36,586 bases of DNA from Streptomyces sp. SID4985 (GTDB lineage: Bacteria; Actinomycetota; Actinomycetes; Streptomycetales; Streptomycetaceae), in contig NZ_WWIR01000161.1 in NCBI RefSeq assembly GCF_009863025.1, positions 1 to 36,586 on the forward strand, read 5' to 3'. This document shows positions 28,633 to 35,136 of this stretch, in pieces. Positions within the stretch are counted from its first letter, which is position 1. Each line of letters begins with the position of its first letter. The notes under the pieces were generated by a model. That model saw only the letters and a program-made list of their open reading frames with translations. It was not told the DNA's origin and ran no database searches. The position numbers were made by a program, and so were the translations under genes.

Positions 28633-29236
28633 TCAGCGCCCCCGCAGCAGCAGCCGCAGCACCCCCAGGCGGGACGGGGACGCCGAACCCTTCAGCAGCT
28701 GGGCACCTCGCGCCGACACCGCGTCCGCCGTGAGGAGTTCGACCTCGATCAGGGTGCTCAGTAGGCGACGGTGGGGAGGCGGAGCCAGTTCCGGTAGCTC
28801 CCTCGCCTTCTCCAACGACGTACGGGCCAGAGCCACTTCGTGGTCGACCAGGGCGCGCAGGGCCGAGGGGTCGGGGGTGTTCGTGAGGTCGGACGGGGTG
28901 AGGGAGAAGCGGGTCAGGGTGTCCGTCGGGATGCCTGTGCGGCCCTCACCCAGGTCTTCGGCCAAGTCGTTGATGAAGTCCAGGCGTTGGGCGCCCTCGA
29001 TGAGAGTGCGGCAGGCGGCGCGGAAGGGGGCCGGTGTCCAGGAGGTTGTCGCCGTGTTCCATCACGGCCGTCGCCGCCAGGACGTGGGGCAGGACCGGCC
29101 GCGGCAGCAGCCAGCGGGCTGCCAGGTAGGCGGTGGAGCGTGAGCGCTTCACCAACTGCCGCTGGGCGCCGTAGTCATCGCGTAACCGCGCGTCCCGGAT
29201 ACCCGCCGCGTCCAAGCTTCTCGTCCACGTGCTCAT
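28633..29236 (-). pseudogene. Phytoene/squalene synthase family gene with large internal deletion and frameshift
   Basis: The 5-prime part (ATG 29236 to about 29027) encodes 70 residues starting MSTWTRSLDAAGIRDARL and reaching the first aspartate motif HGDNLLDTGP. The reading frame then shifts at a run of five C on the coding strand (29026-29030). The other frame continues directly with FRAACRTLIEGAQRLDF and the second motif DFINDLAEDLGEGR, ending at 28633. Family members are roughly 290-310 residues; here about 100 residues between the two motifs are missing. Both a deletion and a frame change are therefore needed, and the product cannot be functional. The junction at GGCCCCC suggests recombination between short repeats. 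Confidence 0.82.
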
Positions 29237-29242
29237 CGGCCC

Positions 29243-29272
29243 GATCGTAGAGCCACGAGATCGTAGAGCCAC
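29243..29272. repeat. 16-base tandem duplication in a divergent promoter region
   Basis: GATCGTAGAGCCAC occurs at 29243-29256 and again at 29259-29272, a 16-base period. On the minus strand each copy contains TACGAT, a good -10 hexamer, so the decayed synthase gene may have had a duplicated -10 element. The repeat lies between that pseudogene and the GH25 gene. Confidence 0.75.
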
Positions 29273-29321
29273 AAAGGGAGTCCCATGTTCCGAGTGCCCC
29301 TCCCGGGGGCACAACACATGC

Positions 29322-29882
29322 ATGCTCCATGGGATCGACGTCAGCGCCTACCAGTCCTCGTCGTACGACACCGACGGGCTCTCCTTCGTCTTCGTCAAGG
29401 CGACGGAAGGCCGGTCGTACGTCAACTCCAGACTCGCGGCCCAGACGAAGACCGCGCGGGACGCCGGTCTGGTCGTGGGCTTCTATCACTTCCTGTGGCC
29501 CGGCAATCTCACCGAGCAGGCCGAGTACTTCCTGGCGAAGGCGCCGGACAAGCCCGGGGACATCCTGGCCGTCGACTGGGAGACCACCGGCGACGGCACC
29601 CACGCCAGCAACGCGGAGAAGGACGCGTTCATCCGCAAGGTGAAGCAACTGCGCCCGAAGAACCGGGTCGTGCTGTACACCAACCGCAACTACTGGCTGA
29701 ACGTGGACACGACCTCGTACGCCGGTGACGGCCTGTGGATCGCCGACTATGTGAGCGCGGGCAAGCCGCGCATCCAGGCCGACTGGCGCTTCCACCAGTA
29801 CACCAGCGAACCGCTCGACAAGGACGTGGCCGACTTCTCCAGCAAGGCCGCCCTGGTGGCCTGGGCCCACCTCAGCAACTGA
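29322..29882 (+). CDS. Glycoside hydrolase family 25 (muramidase-like) protein without signal peptide
   Basis: The 186-residue protein has a GH25 barrel. It shows HGIDVSAYQ (Asp6), FVFVKATEGRSYVN, GFYHFLWPG and the catalytic DWE (Asp85-Glu87) in ILAVDWETTGDG, with RFHQYTSEPLDKDVADFS at the end. GH25 enzymes cleave MurNAc-GlcNAc bonds in peptidoglycan. No signal peptide or membrane helix is present at this start, and upstream codons in frame give none either, so export or the cell-wall role is unclear. ATG at 29322 is chosen because the fold begins immediately; the ribosome site is weak (GGGGGC). It is divergent from the decayed synthase. Confidence 0.9.
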   Translation: MLHGIDVSAYQSSSYDTDGLSFVFVKATEGRSYVNSRLAAQTKTARDAGLVVGFYHFLWPGNLTEQAEYFLAKAPDKPGDILAVDWETTGDGTHASNAEKDAFIRKVKQLRPKNRVVLYTNRNYWLNVDTTSYAGDGLWIADYVSAGKPRIQADWRFHQYTSEPLDKDVADFSSKAALVAWAHLSN

Positions 29883-29936
29883 GAGACCCCAGGCAACCGT
29901 GAGACCCCGGGCGGCCCTGCCGGGTTCCGGCGGCCG

Positions 29937-30599
29937 TCAGCCCTTGAACTCCGCCGGGCGGTCCGGGGACGCCTGCGCGAGGGCCTCGCGGACAGCGGCG
30001 ACGCCCTCGCGCAGGCCGTAGACCGGCGTCGCGGGCTGCTGGCGCCAGGAGTCGTCGATGCCGCCCGCGTCGACCGTGTCGAAGCCGAGTTCGTCGATGA
30101 GCGCGCGGACCTTCGCCTTGGCGGCCTCGTCGTCGCCCGCGACCGGGAGGGCCAGGCGGTCCGGGGCGCCGGCGGGGCGGGGCCGGTCCAGGATGTCCTG
30201 GGCGTAGGTGCCGTTGAACGCCTTGACGACCGGGCGCCCGAGATGACGCTCGGTCCAGCGGCTCTCGGTGATGCCCTCGTCCTCGATGCCCGCGATACGG
30301 CCGTCGCGCTCACGCGGGTAGTAGTTGTTGGTGTCGATCACGGCGGCCCCTTCGGCGGCACCGTCGAGCAGCCCCGCGGGCAGGTCCGGGACCGCCTTCA
30401 GCGGGACGGTGACCACGACGACCTCGGCGCCGTTCGCCGCCTCCTCGGCCCGTACGGGCGTCGCGCCGGTCTCCTCGGCCAGTGCCTTGAGCGTCTCGGG
30501 GCCGCGCGAGTTGGCCACGGACACGTCGTGGCCGAGGGCGGTGAGCCGCCGGGTGAGATTGCCGCCGATGTTGCCCGCGCCGATGATGCCGATCTTCAT
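29937..30599 (-). CDS. NADP/F420-dependent oxidoreductase-like Rossmann protein
   Basis: The 220-residue protein begins with a Rossmann dinucleotide motif GIIGAGNIGGNL (residues 4-15), then VANSRGPET, which binds the adenine ribose phosphate in NADPH:F420 oxidoreductases. VVVTVPLKAVPDL, DTNNYYPRER and VVKAFNGTYAQDI follow. It therefore belongs to the F420-dependent NADP reductase-like group (pfam F420_oxidored). Streptomyces make F420, but many members reduce other substrates. ATG at 30599 is preceded by GAGAGG. It converges on the GH25 gene and stands apart from its upstream neighbour by a terminator and short repeats. Confidence 0.9.
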   Translation of the reverse strand: MKIGIIGAGNIGGNLTRRLTALGHDVSVANSRGPETLKALAEETGATPVRAEEAANGAEVVVVTVPLKAVPDLPAGLLDGAAEGAAVIDTNNYYPRERDGRIAGIEDEGITESRWTERHLGRPVVKAFNGTYAQDILDRPRPAGAPDRLALPVAGDDEAAKAKVRALIDELGFDTVDAGGIDDSWRQQPATPVYGLREGVAAVREALAQASPDRPAEFKG

Positions 30600-30708
30600 G
30601 AAAACCTCTCAGGGTTCATGCATGTGCATTCTTCTGCCGTGGGCGACAACCGTGGGGCGGCGCGGGCTATTCCGGCCCGTACGGCGAACAGGTGACGGGC
30701 GCCGGACG

Positions 30709-30760
30709 CGAAGCCGGGCACGAAGCCGGGCACGAAGCCGGGCACGAAGCCGGGCACGAA
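30709..30760. repeat. Short tandem repeat, 12-base unit x4.3
   Basis: CGAAGCCGGGCA is repeated four times without change (30709-30756) plus a partial CGAA. It is noncoding as annotated, lying between the F420-reductase-like gene and the EF-hand gene, directly beside a terminator. Perfect short repeats of this kind vary in copy number between strains. Confidence 0.92.
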
Positions 30761-30761
30761 A

Positions 30762-30788
30762 AAGGGGCACCCCTTCAGGGCGCCCCTT
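30762..30788 (-). terminator. Rho-independent terminator of the EF-hand gene
   Basis: AAGGGGCACCC and GGGCGCCCCTT form an 11-bp stem with one mismatch and a five-base loop, 12 bases after the EF-hand stop. On the minus strand it is followed by TTTTTCG, a true T-run, which is rare in this GC-rich sequence. Confidence 0.85.
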
Positions 30789-30800
30789 CCCGCACACGCG

Positions 30801-31013
30801 TCACTTGACCAGATAGGCCCAGAACTCGTCGAACGACAGGACCTTGTCGCCGTTGAGGTCGCGAGTCTTGATGATGGCCGCCGCCACCGTCTCGGTCACG
30901 TTCCAGTCGCCCTCCTGGGCGAGAGCGCTCTTGAACTCCGACGCGGTGATGAACCCGTCACCGTCCGCGTCGATCCGCTGGAACTGCTTGCGTGCTTCCT
31001 CGATGTCGGCCAC
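30801..31013 (-). CDS. Small EF-hand calcium-binding protein
   Basis: The 70-residue protein is a pair of EF-hands. Loop 1 is residues 15-26 (DADGDGFITASE) with Asp15, Asp17, Asp19 and Glu26. Loop 2 is residues 52-63 (DLNGDKVLSFDE) with Asp52, Asn54, Asp56 and Glu63. All canonical calcium ligands are present in both. It is calmodulin-like in size class and likely acts as a cytoplasmic calcium buffer or sensor, as known for small EF-hand proteins in Streptomyces. GTG at 31013 is preceded by AAAAAGGGGCGG. The upstream 60 bases contain two short dyads, CTGAC-N4-GTCAG and TGCCG-TAC-CGGCA, of unknown role. Confidence 0.92.
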   Translation of the reverse strand: MADIEEARKQFQRIDADGDGFITASEFKSALAQEGDWNVTETVAAAIIKTRDLNGDKVLSFDEFWAYLVK

Positions 31014-31073
31014 CGATCCGCCCCTTTTTCCTCGTGTGTGCGTTGCCGTACCGGCACACTGACGCTGGTCAGA

Positions 31074-31985
31074 TTAACCGTCCGTACGCGCCCGCAGTGC
31101 GGCGACCACCCACCCGAAGTCCTCCTCGTGGTCGAAGACGGGTGTTCCCTTGAGGACGCCGAGGAGCCTGCGGTACCGCGCGAGCCGGGGATTGTGCGAG
31201 GCGAGCATCCGCTCAAGGACCTTGTCCCGGTCGGTGTCGCCGAGCAGCTCGCGCAGCACGGTTTCCGCCTCGGGGGACGCCGGATCGATTCCCTTCTCCC
31301 TTGCTCCGCCCGCGAGTTGGACCAGTCGCCGGGCGAACCACATGGACGCGCCGGGCGGCGCTCCCTGCCCCCGGTCGGCCGCGTTGAACTCCGCCGCCCG
31401 CCGCATCTGCGCCCGGAACTCCGGGTCCTGCACCAGCTCCGCCAACTCCACCCATGCGTCCACCTGTTCCGGCGTGGGATCGTCCGGCAGATTCATCGCG
31501 CTGTCCCGCATCCGGGTACGGATCTCCGGGTCCGCCGTGTCGAGCCCGTGGAACATCTCCTCCACGAACTCCTCCATGATCCGCCGCCGTTCGGTCGCCG
31601 ACAGCCGGGCCAGTCTGTTCATCAGGGTCGTCTCCTCCGCGCTGGAACCACGTCTCGCGACGGACGACAGCACCGCACGGGTCACCTTCAGCGACCTGAT
31701 CTGGGCGTCCAGCGCCACCACATGGGCGGCGGCGACCTCGGCCACCGTCCGCTCCCCGGCGAGCACCTGCCGTACGTCCGCGAGGCCGAGGCCCAGTTCG
31801 CGCAGGGTGCGGATCAGGTCGAGCCGGGCCACCGAGGTGGCGTCGTAGAGCCGGTAGCCGCCGGTGGAGCGGGTCACCGGAGGGAGGGCGCCCTCGTCGG
31901 ACCAGTACCGGATGGTGCGTACGGTCAGACCGGTGGCCCGCGCCAGATCGCCGATGGTGAGAAAGCCTGTGCCGTCGTCGTTCAC
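31074..31985 (-). CDS. MerR-family transcriptional regulator
   Basis: The 303-residue regulator has a MerR winged helix at the N-terminus (FLTIGDLARATGLTVRTIRYWSDEGALP, then GGYRLYD). A dimerisation coiled coil follows, around residues 85-130. The remainder, about 170 residues, is helical and charged, with no recognised ligand domain (segments WVELAELVQDPEFRAQMR and VLRELLGDTDRDKVLERML). MerR proteins usually twist a 19-20-base spacer promoter, but none is evident in the short region around the start. GTG at 31985 is the only good start. The EF-hand gene follows 60 bases downstream on the same strand and might be a target. Confidence 0.9.
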   Translation of the reverse strand: MNDDGTGFLTIGDLARATGLTVRTIRYWSDEGALPPVTRSTGGYRLYDATSVARLDLIRTLRELGLGLADVRQVLAGERTVAEVAAAHVVALDAQIRSLKVTRAVLSSVARRGSSAEETTLMNRLARLSATERRRIMEEFVEEMFHGLDTADPEIRTRMRDSAMNLPDDPTPEQVDAWVELAELVQDPEFRAQMRRAAEFNAADRGQGAPPGASMWFARRLVQLAGGAREKGIDPASPEAETVLRELLGDTDRDKVLERMLASHNPRLARYRRLLGVLKGTPVFDHEEDFGWVVAALRARTDG

Positions 31986-32057
31986 GCAGCCGAGTCTGCG
32001 ACCTCCACCCGCTGGAGACTCAAGCGGGCGCCCGCGCGAAACGCCTGCCGCGCAGCC

Positions 32058-32561
32058 TCAGCGGTCCGCCAGCCGCATTTCGAACCAGGTCGTCTTGCCG
32101 CGCGGGAGCAGATCCACGCCCCAGCGGTCGGAGAGCTTGTCGACCAGGAACAGCCCCCGGCCGCTGACGTCCATCTCGCGGACCGGCAGCAGACAGGGCA
32201 GCCCGCGCGAGGGGTCGCGCACCTCGACGCGGATCGAGCCCCGCCGACGGCGCATCCGGAGTCCGAAGACGCGGGCGCCGGTGTGCCGTACGGCGTTGCC
32301 CACGAGTTCGGAGACGAGTAAGACCGTGTCCTCGGTCATCTTGGGGCTCAGCCCCCACTGCCGCAGCACGACGACCTGGACGAGTCGGCGCGCGGTGGCG
32401 GCGGACTCGGGGCGGGACGGAAGTCTGACCTCCGCCTCGACCGGATTGCCGAACAACTCCAGCGCCCTGAGCGCCCGTTCGTCCTCGACCGCGGGCGACC
32501 AGCGCGCCGCGGCCGCACGGCTGTGTCCCCGTGGCTGTTCGATGCCCTCCAGCCCCGCCAT
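32058..32561 (-). CDS. ATP-binding regulatory protein (HATPase_c, anti-sigma/RsbW-like)
   Basis: The 167-residue protein has a GHKL ATPase core. The N box is LLVSELVGNAVRHTG, with Glu and Asn for magnesium-ATP. The G1-type region is VEVRDPSRGLP, and GRGLFLVDKLSDRWGV is the G2/lid region, with the ending WFEMRLADR. Streptomyces encode dozens of such orphan kinase-like proteins, related to anti-sigma factors, often paired with anti-anti-sigma partners, but none is adjacent here. I chose ATG at 32561 (MAGLEGIE), with GGGGG shortly upstream; an in-frame ATG at 32642 would add 27 residues. The start is therefore uncertain. Confidence 0.83.
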   Translation of the reverse strand: MAGLEGIEQPRGHSRAAAARWSPAVEDERALRALELFGNPVEAEVRLPSRPESAATARRLVQVVVLRQWGLSPKMTEDTVLLVSELVGNAVRHTGARVFGLRMRRRRGSIRVEVRDPSRGLPCLLPVREMDVSGRGLFLVDKLSDRWGVDLLPRGKTTWFEMRLADR

Positions 32562-32888
32562 GCCCCCATGATGGCCGTCATCGAGCGCCTCCGGGGGCGT
32601 TCCGGTGGAATACGCCCCCTGTACGCCCCTGCCGCGCTCCATGCGCTCGGCATATGCCAATGGCACGACAGGTTGCACGGAGACCTCTCCGACCTGCGGA
32701 GAAGACTCGGTTCCTGGCAAGCGAAGGACTCCCCTCGGCGAGGCAGGCTTAAGGTGGGGTTAAGGCTCCCATAAACCGGTCCGCCGAGGGGGCCGAATCA
32801 GACGACGCGTCAATTGCAAGTGTCTACCGGGCACTTGACCCGGAAAGTCGGCCCTGCCGGAGTCGCCGCCGAACGGTTCACCGGAAGA
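32562..32888. promoter_or_regulatory. Intergenic region with palindromes upstream of the HATPase gene
   Basis: No convincing gene lies here. The stretch includes overlapping palindromes GGCATATGCC at 32649-32658 and TGCCA-A-TGGCA at 32654-32664, and an inverted repeat CAAGTG-N9-CACTTG at 32817-32837. The latter is followed on the minus strand by TTGACG, which could be a -35 element. They probably mark the promoter of the minus-strand ATP-binding gene, but assignment is tentative. Confidence 0.4.
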
Positions 32889-33656
32889 TCAGAGGAACTT
32901 GGCCTTGCCCGGCCCCTCCTCCACGAAGCTGCGCATCCCCCGCTCGCGGTCCTCGGTGGCGAACAGCCCGGCGAACCAGTTCCGTTCCATCGCGAGCCCG
33001 CTGTCGAGGTCGGTCTCCAGGCCGGTGTCGATCGACTCCTTGGCGGCGCGCAGCGCGACGGCCGGGCCCTGGGCGAGCCTGGCGGCCCAGGCGTGGGCCT
33101 GCTCGTACACCTCGGCGGCCGGGACTACCCGGTCCACCAGGCCGAGGGTGAGCGCCTCGTCGGCCTTCACCATGCGGCCGGTGAAGATGAGGTCCTTCGC
33201 CTTGGACGGCCCGATCAGCCGGGGCAGCCGCTGGGTGCCGCCCGCGCCCGGGATGAGGCCGAGCAGGATCTCGGGCTGGCCGAGCTTGGCGTCGTCGGCG
33301 GCGATGCGGTAGTCGGCGCACAGGGCCAGCTCGCAGCCACCGCCCAGCGCGTACCCGGTGACGGCGGCGACGACGGGCTTGGGGATGCGGGCGACGGCGG
33401 TGAAGGCGTCCTGGAGGGCGCGGGCCCGCCGGACCATGCCCAGATGGTCCATGGCCTGCATCTCCTTGATGTCCGCACCGGCGGCGAACACCCGCTCCCC
33501 GCCGTAGAGGACCACGGCGCGCACGTCGTCGCGGCGCGTGGCCTCCTCGGCGAGTTCCTTCAGCCGGTCCTGGGTGGCGATGTCCAGCGCGTTCATCGGC
33601 GGCCGGTCCAGACGCAGGGTGCCGACGCCCTCGGAGACTTCGAGATTCACGGTCAT
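32889..33656 (-). CDS. Enoyl-CoA hydratase/isomerase
   Basis: The 255-residue crotonase-superfamily enzyme has both catalytic glutamates of true hydratases: Glu109 in GGGCELAL and Glu129 in GQPEILLGLIPGAGG. The oxyanion-hole segment is FAAGADIKEM (residues 57-66). It should hydrate 2-enoyl-CoA in fatty acid or aromatic degradation in the cytoplasm. The C-terminus ends KAKFL. ATG at 33656 gives the usual short N-terminus. No other beta-oxidation genes are next to it, so the pathway is not fixed by context. Confidence 0.94.
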   Translation of the reverse strand: MTVNLEVSEGVGTLRLDRPPMNALDIATQDRLKELAEEATRRDDVRAVVLYGGERVFAAGADIKEMQAMDHLGMVRRARALQDAFTAVARIPKPVVAAVTGYALGGGCELALCADYRIAADDAKLGQPEILLGLIPGAGGTQRLPRLIGPSKAKDLIFTGRMVKADEALTLGLVDRVVPAAEVYEQAHAWAARLAQGPAVALRAAKESIDTGLETDLDSGLAMERNWFAGLFATEDRERGMRSFVEEGPGKAKFL

Positions 33657-33685
33657 GCGCAGCAGGTTAACGCCCGCTAACGACA

Positions 33686-33722
33686 GCGGGCCCGGTGCCG
33701 TGTGTCACAGCGCCGGGCCCGC
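33686..33722 (-). terminator. Hairpin terminator of the first L,D-transpeptidase gene
   Basis: GCGGGCCCGG (33686-33695) pairs perfectly with CCGGGCCCGC (33713-33722) in a 10-bp stem with a 17-base loop, 11 bases past the stop at 33734. There is no T-run on the minus strand. The position between two minus-strand genes supports termination. Confidence 0.65.
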
Positions 33723-33733
33723 GTCCGCGAGGA

Positions 33734-34969
33734 TTACTTCTTCCAGTCGGCCCAGCTCATGTTCCAGCCGTTGAGGCCGTTGTCCGGGGCGACCGTGCGG
33801 TCGTGGGAGTTCTTGACGACGACCACGTCACCGACCATGGAGTGGTTGAAGAACCAGGCCGCCGGGACGCTCTTGTCGTAGCCGCCCTTGACGTCGCGCA
33901 GGCCGACGCAGCCGTGGCTGGCGTTGTAGTTGCCGAACGCGCCGCCACCCCAGTAGTTGCCGTGGATGAAGGTGCCGGAGTCGGTGAGACGGATGGCGTG
34001 CGGCACGTCCTTGATGTCGTACTCGCCGCCGTAGCCCACGGTCTCGCCGTTCATCCGGGTCACGGCGAGCTTCTCGGTCATGACCATCTGGCCGTTCCAG
34101 GTGTCGTACCCGGGCTTGCCGGTGGTGACCGGGAGGGTCCGTACGGTCTTGCCGTCCTGGGTGATCTTCATGGTGTGCTTGCTCGCGTCCACGTACGAGA
34201 CCTGGCTGGGGCCTATCGTGAACGTCACCGTCTTGTGCTGCTTGCCGTAGACCCCGTCGCGGCCCTCGACGCCGTTCAGGTCGAGGTCGACGGTGACCTT
34301 GGTGCCCGCCTTCCAGTACTTCTCGGGGCGGAAGTCCAGGCGGTCGTTGCCGAACCAGTGGCCCTCGACGTCGACGGCGGGCTCGGTCTTGATCCGTATG
34401 GCCTTCTCGACCGCCGCCGGGTCGGTGATGCCCCGGGTGAAGCGGACGGAGAACGGCATCCCGACGCCGACCGTGGAACCGTCCTCGGGCGTGAAGTGGC
34501 CGGTGAAGGTGTTCTTCGGCGTAAGCGTGGTGAAAGAGGAGTCCTCGGCGGCCTCGCGGCCCCGGGAGTCCTCGGCGACCGCGTGCACCGTGTACGTGGT
34601 GCTCGCCGCCAGATGGGTCGACGGGGTCCAGGTGGCCCCGCCGTCGGAAAGCCTGCCCTCGATCTCGGTGCCCTTGGCGTCCTTGACGACGACCTTGGTC
34701 AGCCGCCCCTTGGCGACCTTGACCTTCAGGGCTCCGTTGGTGTTCACGCTCTTCGCCCCGGACTTGGGCGAGATGCTGACGGCCGCGGCCGACTGCTTGT
34801 CCTGCTGGGCGGTCCCGGCGCCCTTGGCGTCCTTGGACCCGCCCTCGGTGTCACCGCCGCCGCACGCGGCGAGCGACAGCACCAGCGCGCCCGTCACGAG
34901 CGCGAGTCCTCTCCTACGACCTTTGCGCCGGCTCCCCGCCGAAGCCCCCGATATCGGCCGCACGTTCAA
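33734..34969 (-). CDS. L,D-transpeptidase lipoprotein (YkuD with Ig-like domains)
   Basis: This enzyme makes 3-3 cross-links in peptidoglycan or attaches proteins to it. The 411-residue precursor has a basic N-terminus, a hydrophobic stretch and a lipobox LAAC with Cys36, so it is a secreted lipoprotein. Two Ig-like domains follow (about residues 55-150 and 150-240). The YkuD domain contains the catalytic HGNY followed by SHGCVGLRD with the nucleophilic Cys. A TTG at 34969 (MNVRPIS) has GGAGGGGAGA at ideal spacing and was chosen; GTG at 34963 is the alternative. The C-terminal tail NGLNGWNMSWADWKK is shared with the next gene. Confidence 0.94.
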   Translation of the reverse strand: MNVRPISGASAGSRRKGRRRGLALVTGALVLSLAACGGGDTEGGSKDAKGAGTAQQDKQSAAAVSISPKSGAKSVNTNGALKVKVAKGRLTKVVVKDAKGTEIEGRLSDGGATWTPSTHLAASTTYTVHAVAEDSRGREAAEDSSFTTLTPKNTFTGHFTPEDGSTVGVGMPFSVRFTRGITDPAAVEKAIRIKTEPAVDVEGHWFGNDRLDFRPEKYWKAGTKVTVDLDLNGVEGRDGVYGKQHKTVTFTIGPSQVSYVDASKHTMKITQDGKTVRTLPVTTGKPGYDTWNGQMVMTEKLAVTRMNGETVGYGGEYDIKDVPHAIRLTDSGTFIHGNYWGGGAFGNYNASHGCVGLRDVKGGYDKSVPAAWFFNHSMVGDVVVVKNSHDRTVAPDNGLNGWNMSWADWKK

Positions 34970-35136
34970 GTCGGTCTCCCCTCCGTGGCCTGGCTCAGAC
35001 AGGCCCGCACCCCGGCGCGTCCCGCGCACACCAGGGATGTTAGCCGCCGGGTTCCGGCCTGAACGCCCGCCCCATGTCACCGTTCCGTCGCAACTTGAAC
35101 CAGTCCCCCCTCACCGGAACCCCGCAGCTCACACGG

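Noticed and set aside
27942..29882. Genomic island or prophage remnant around the toxin-antitoxin, decayed gene and GH25
   Set aside because: No integrase, attachment repeats, tRNA or phage structural genes, and base composition does not change clearly.
30709..30760. Possible CRISPR array
   Set aside because: The 12-base units are directly adjacent with no spacers, so this is a simple tandem repeat.
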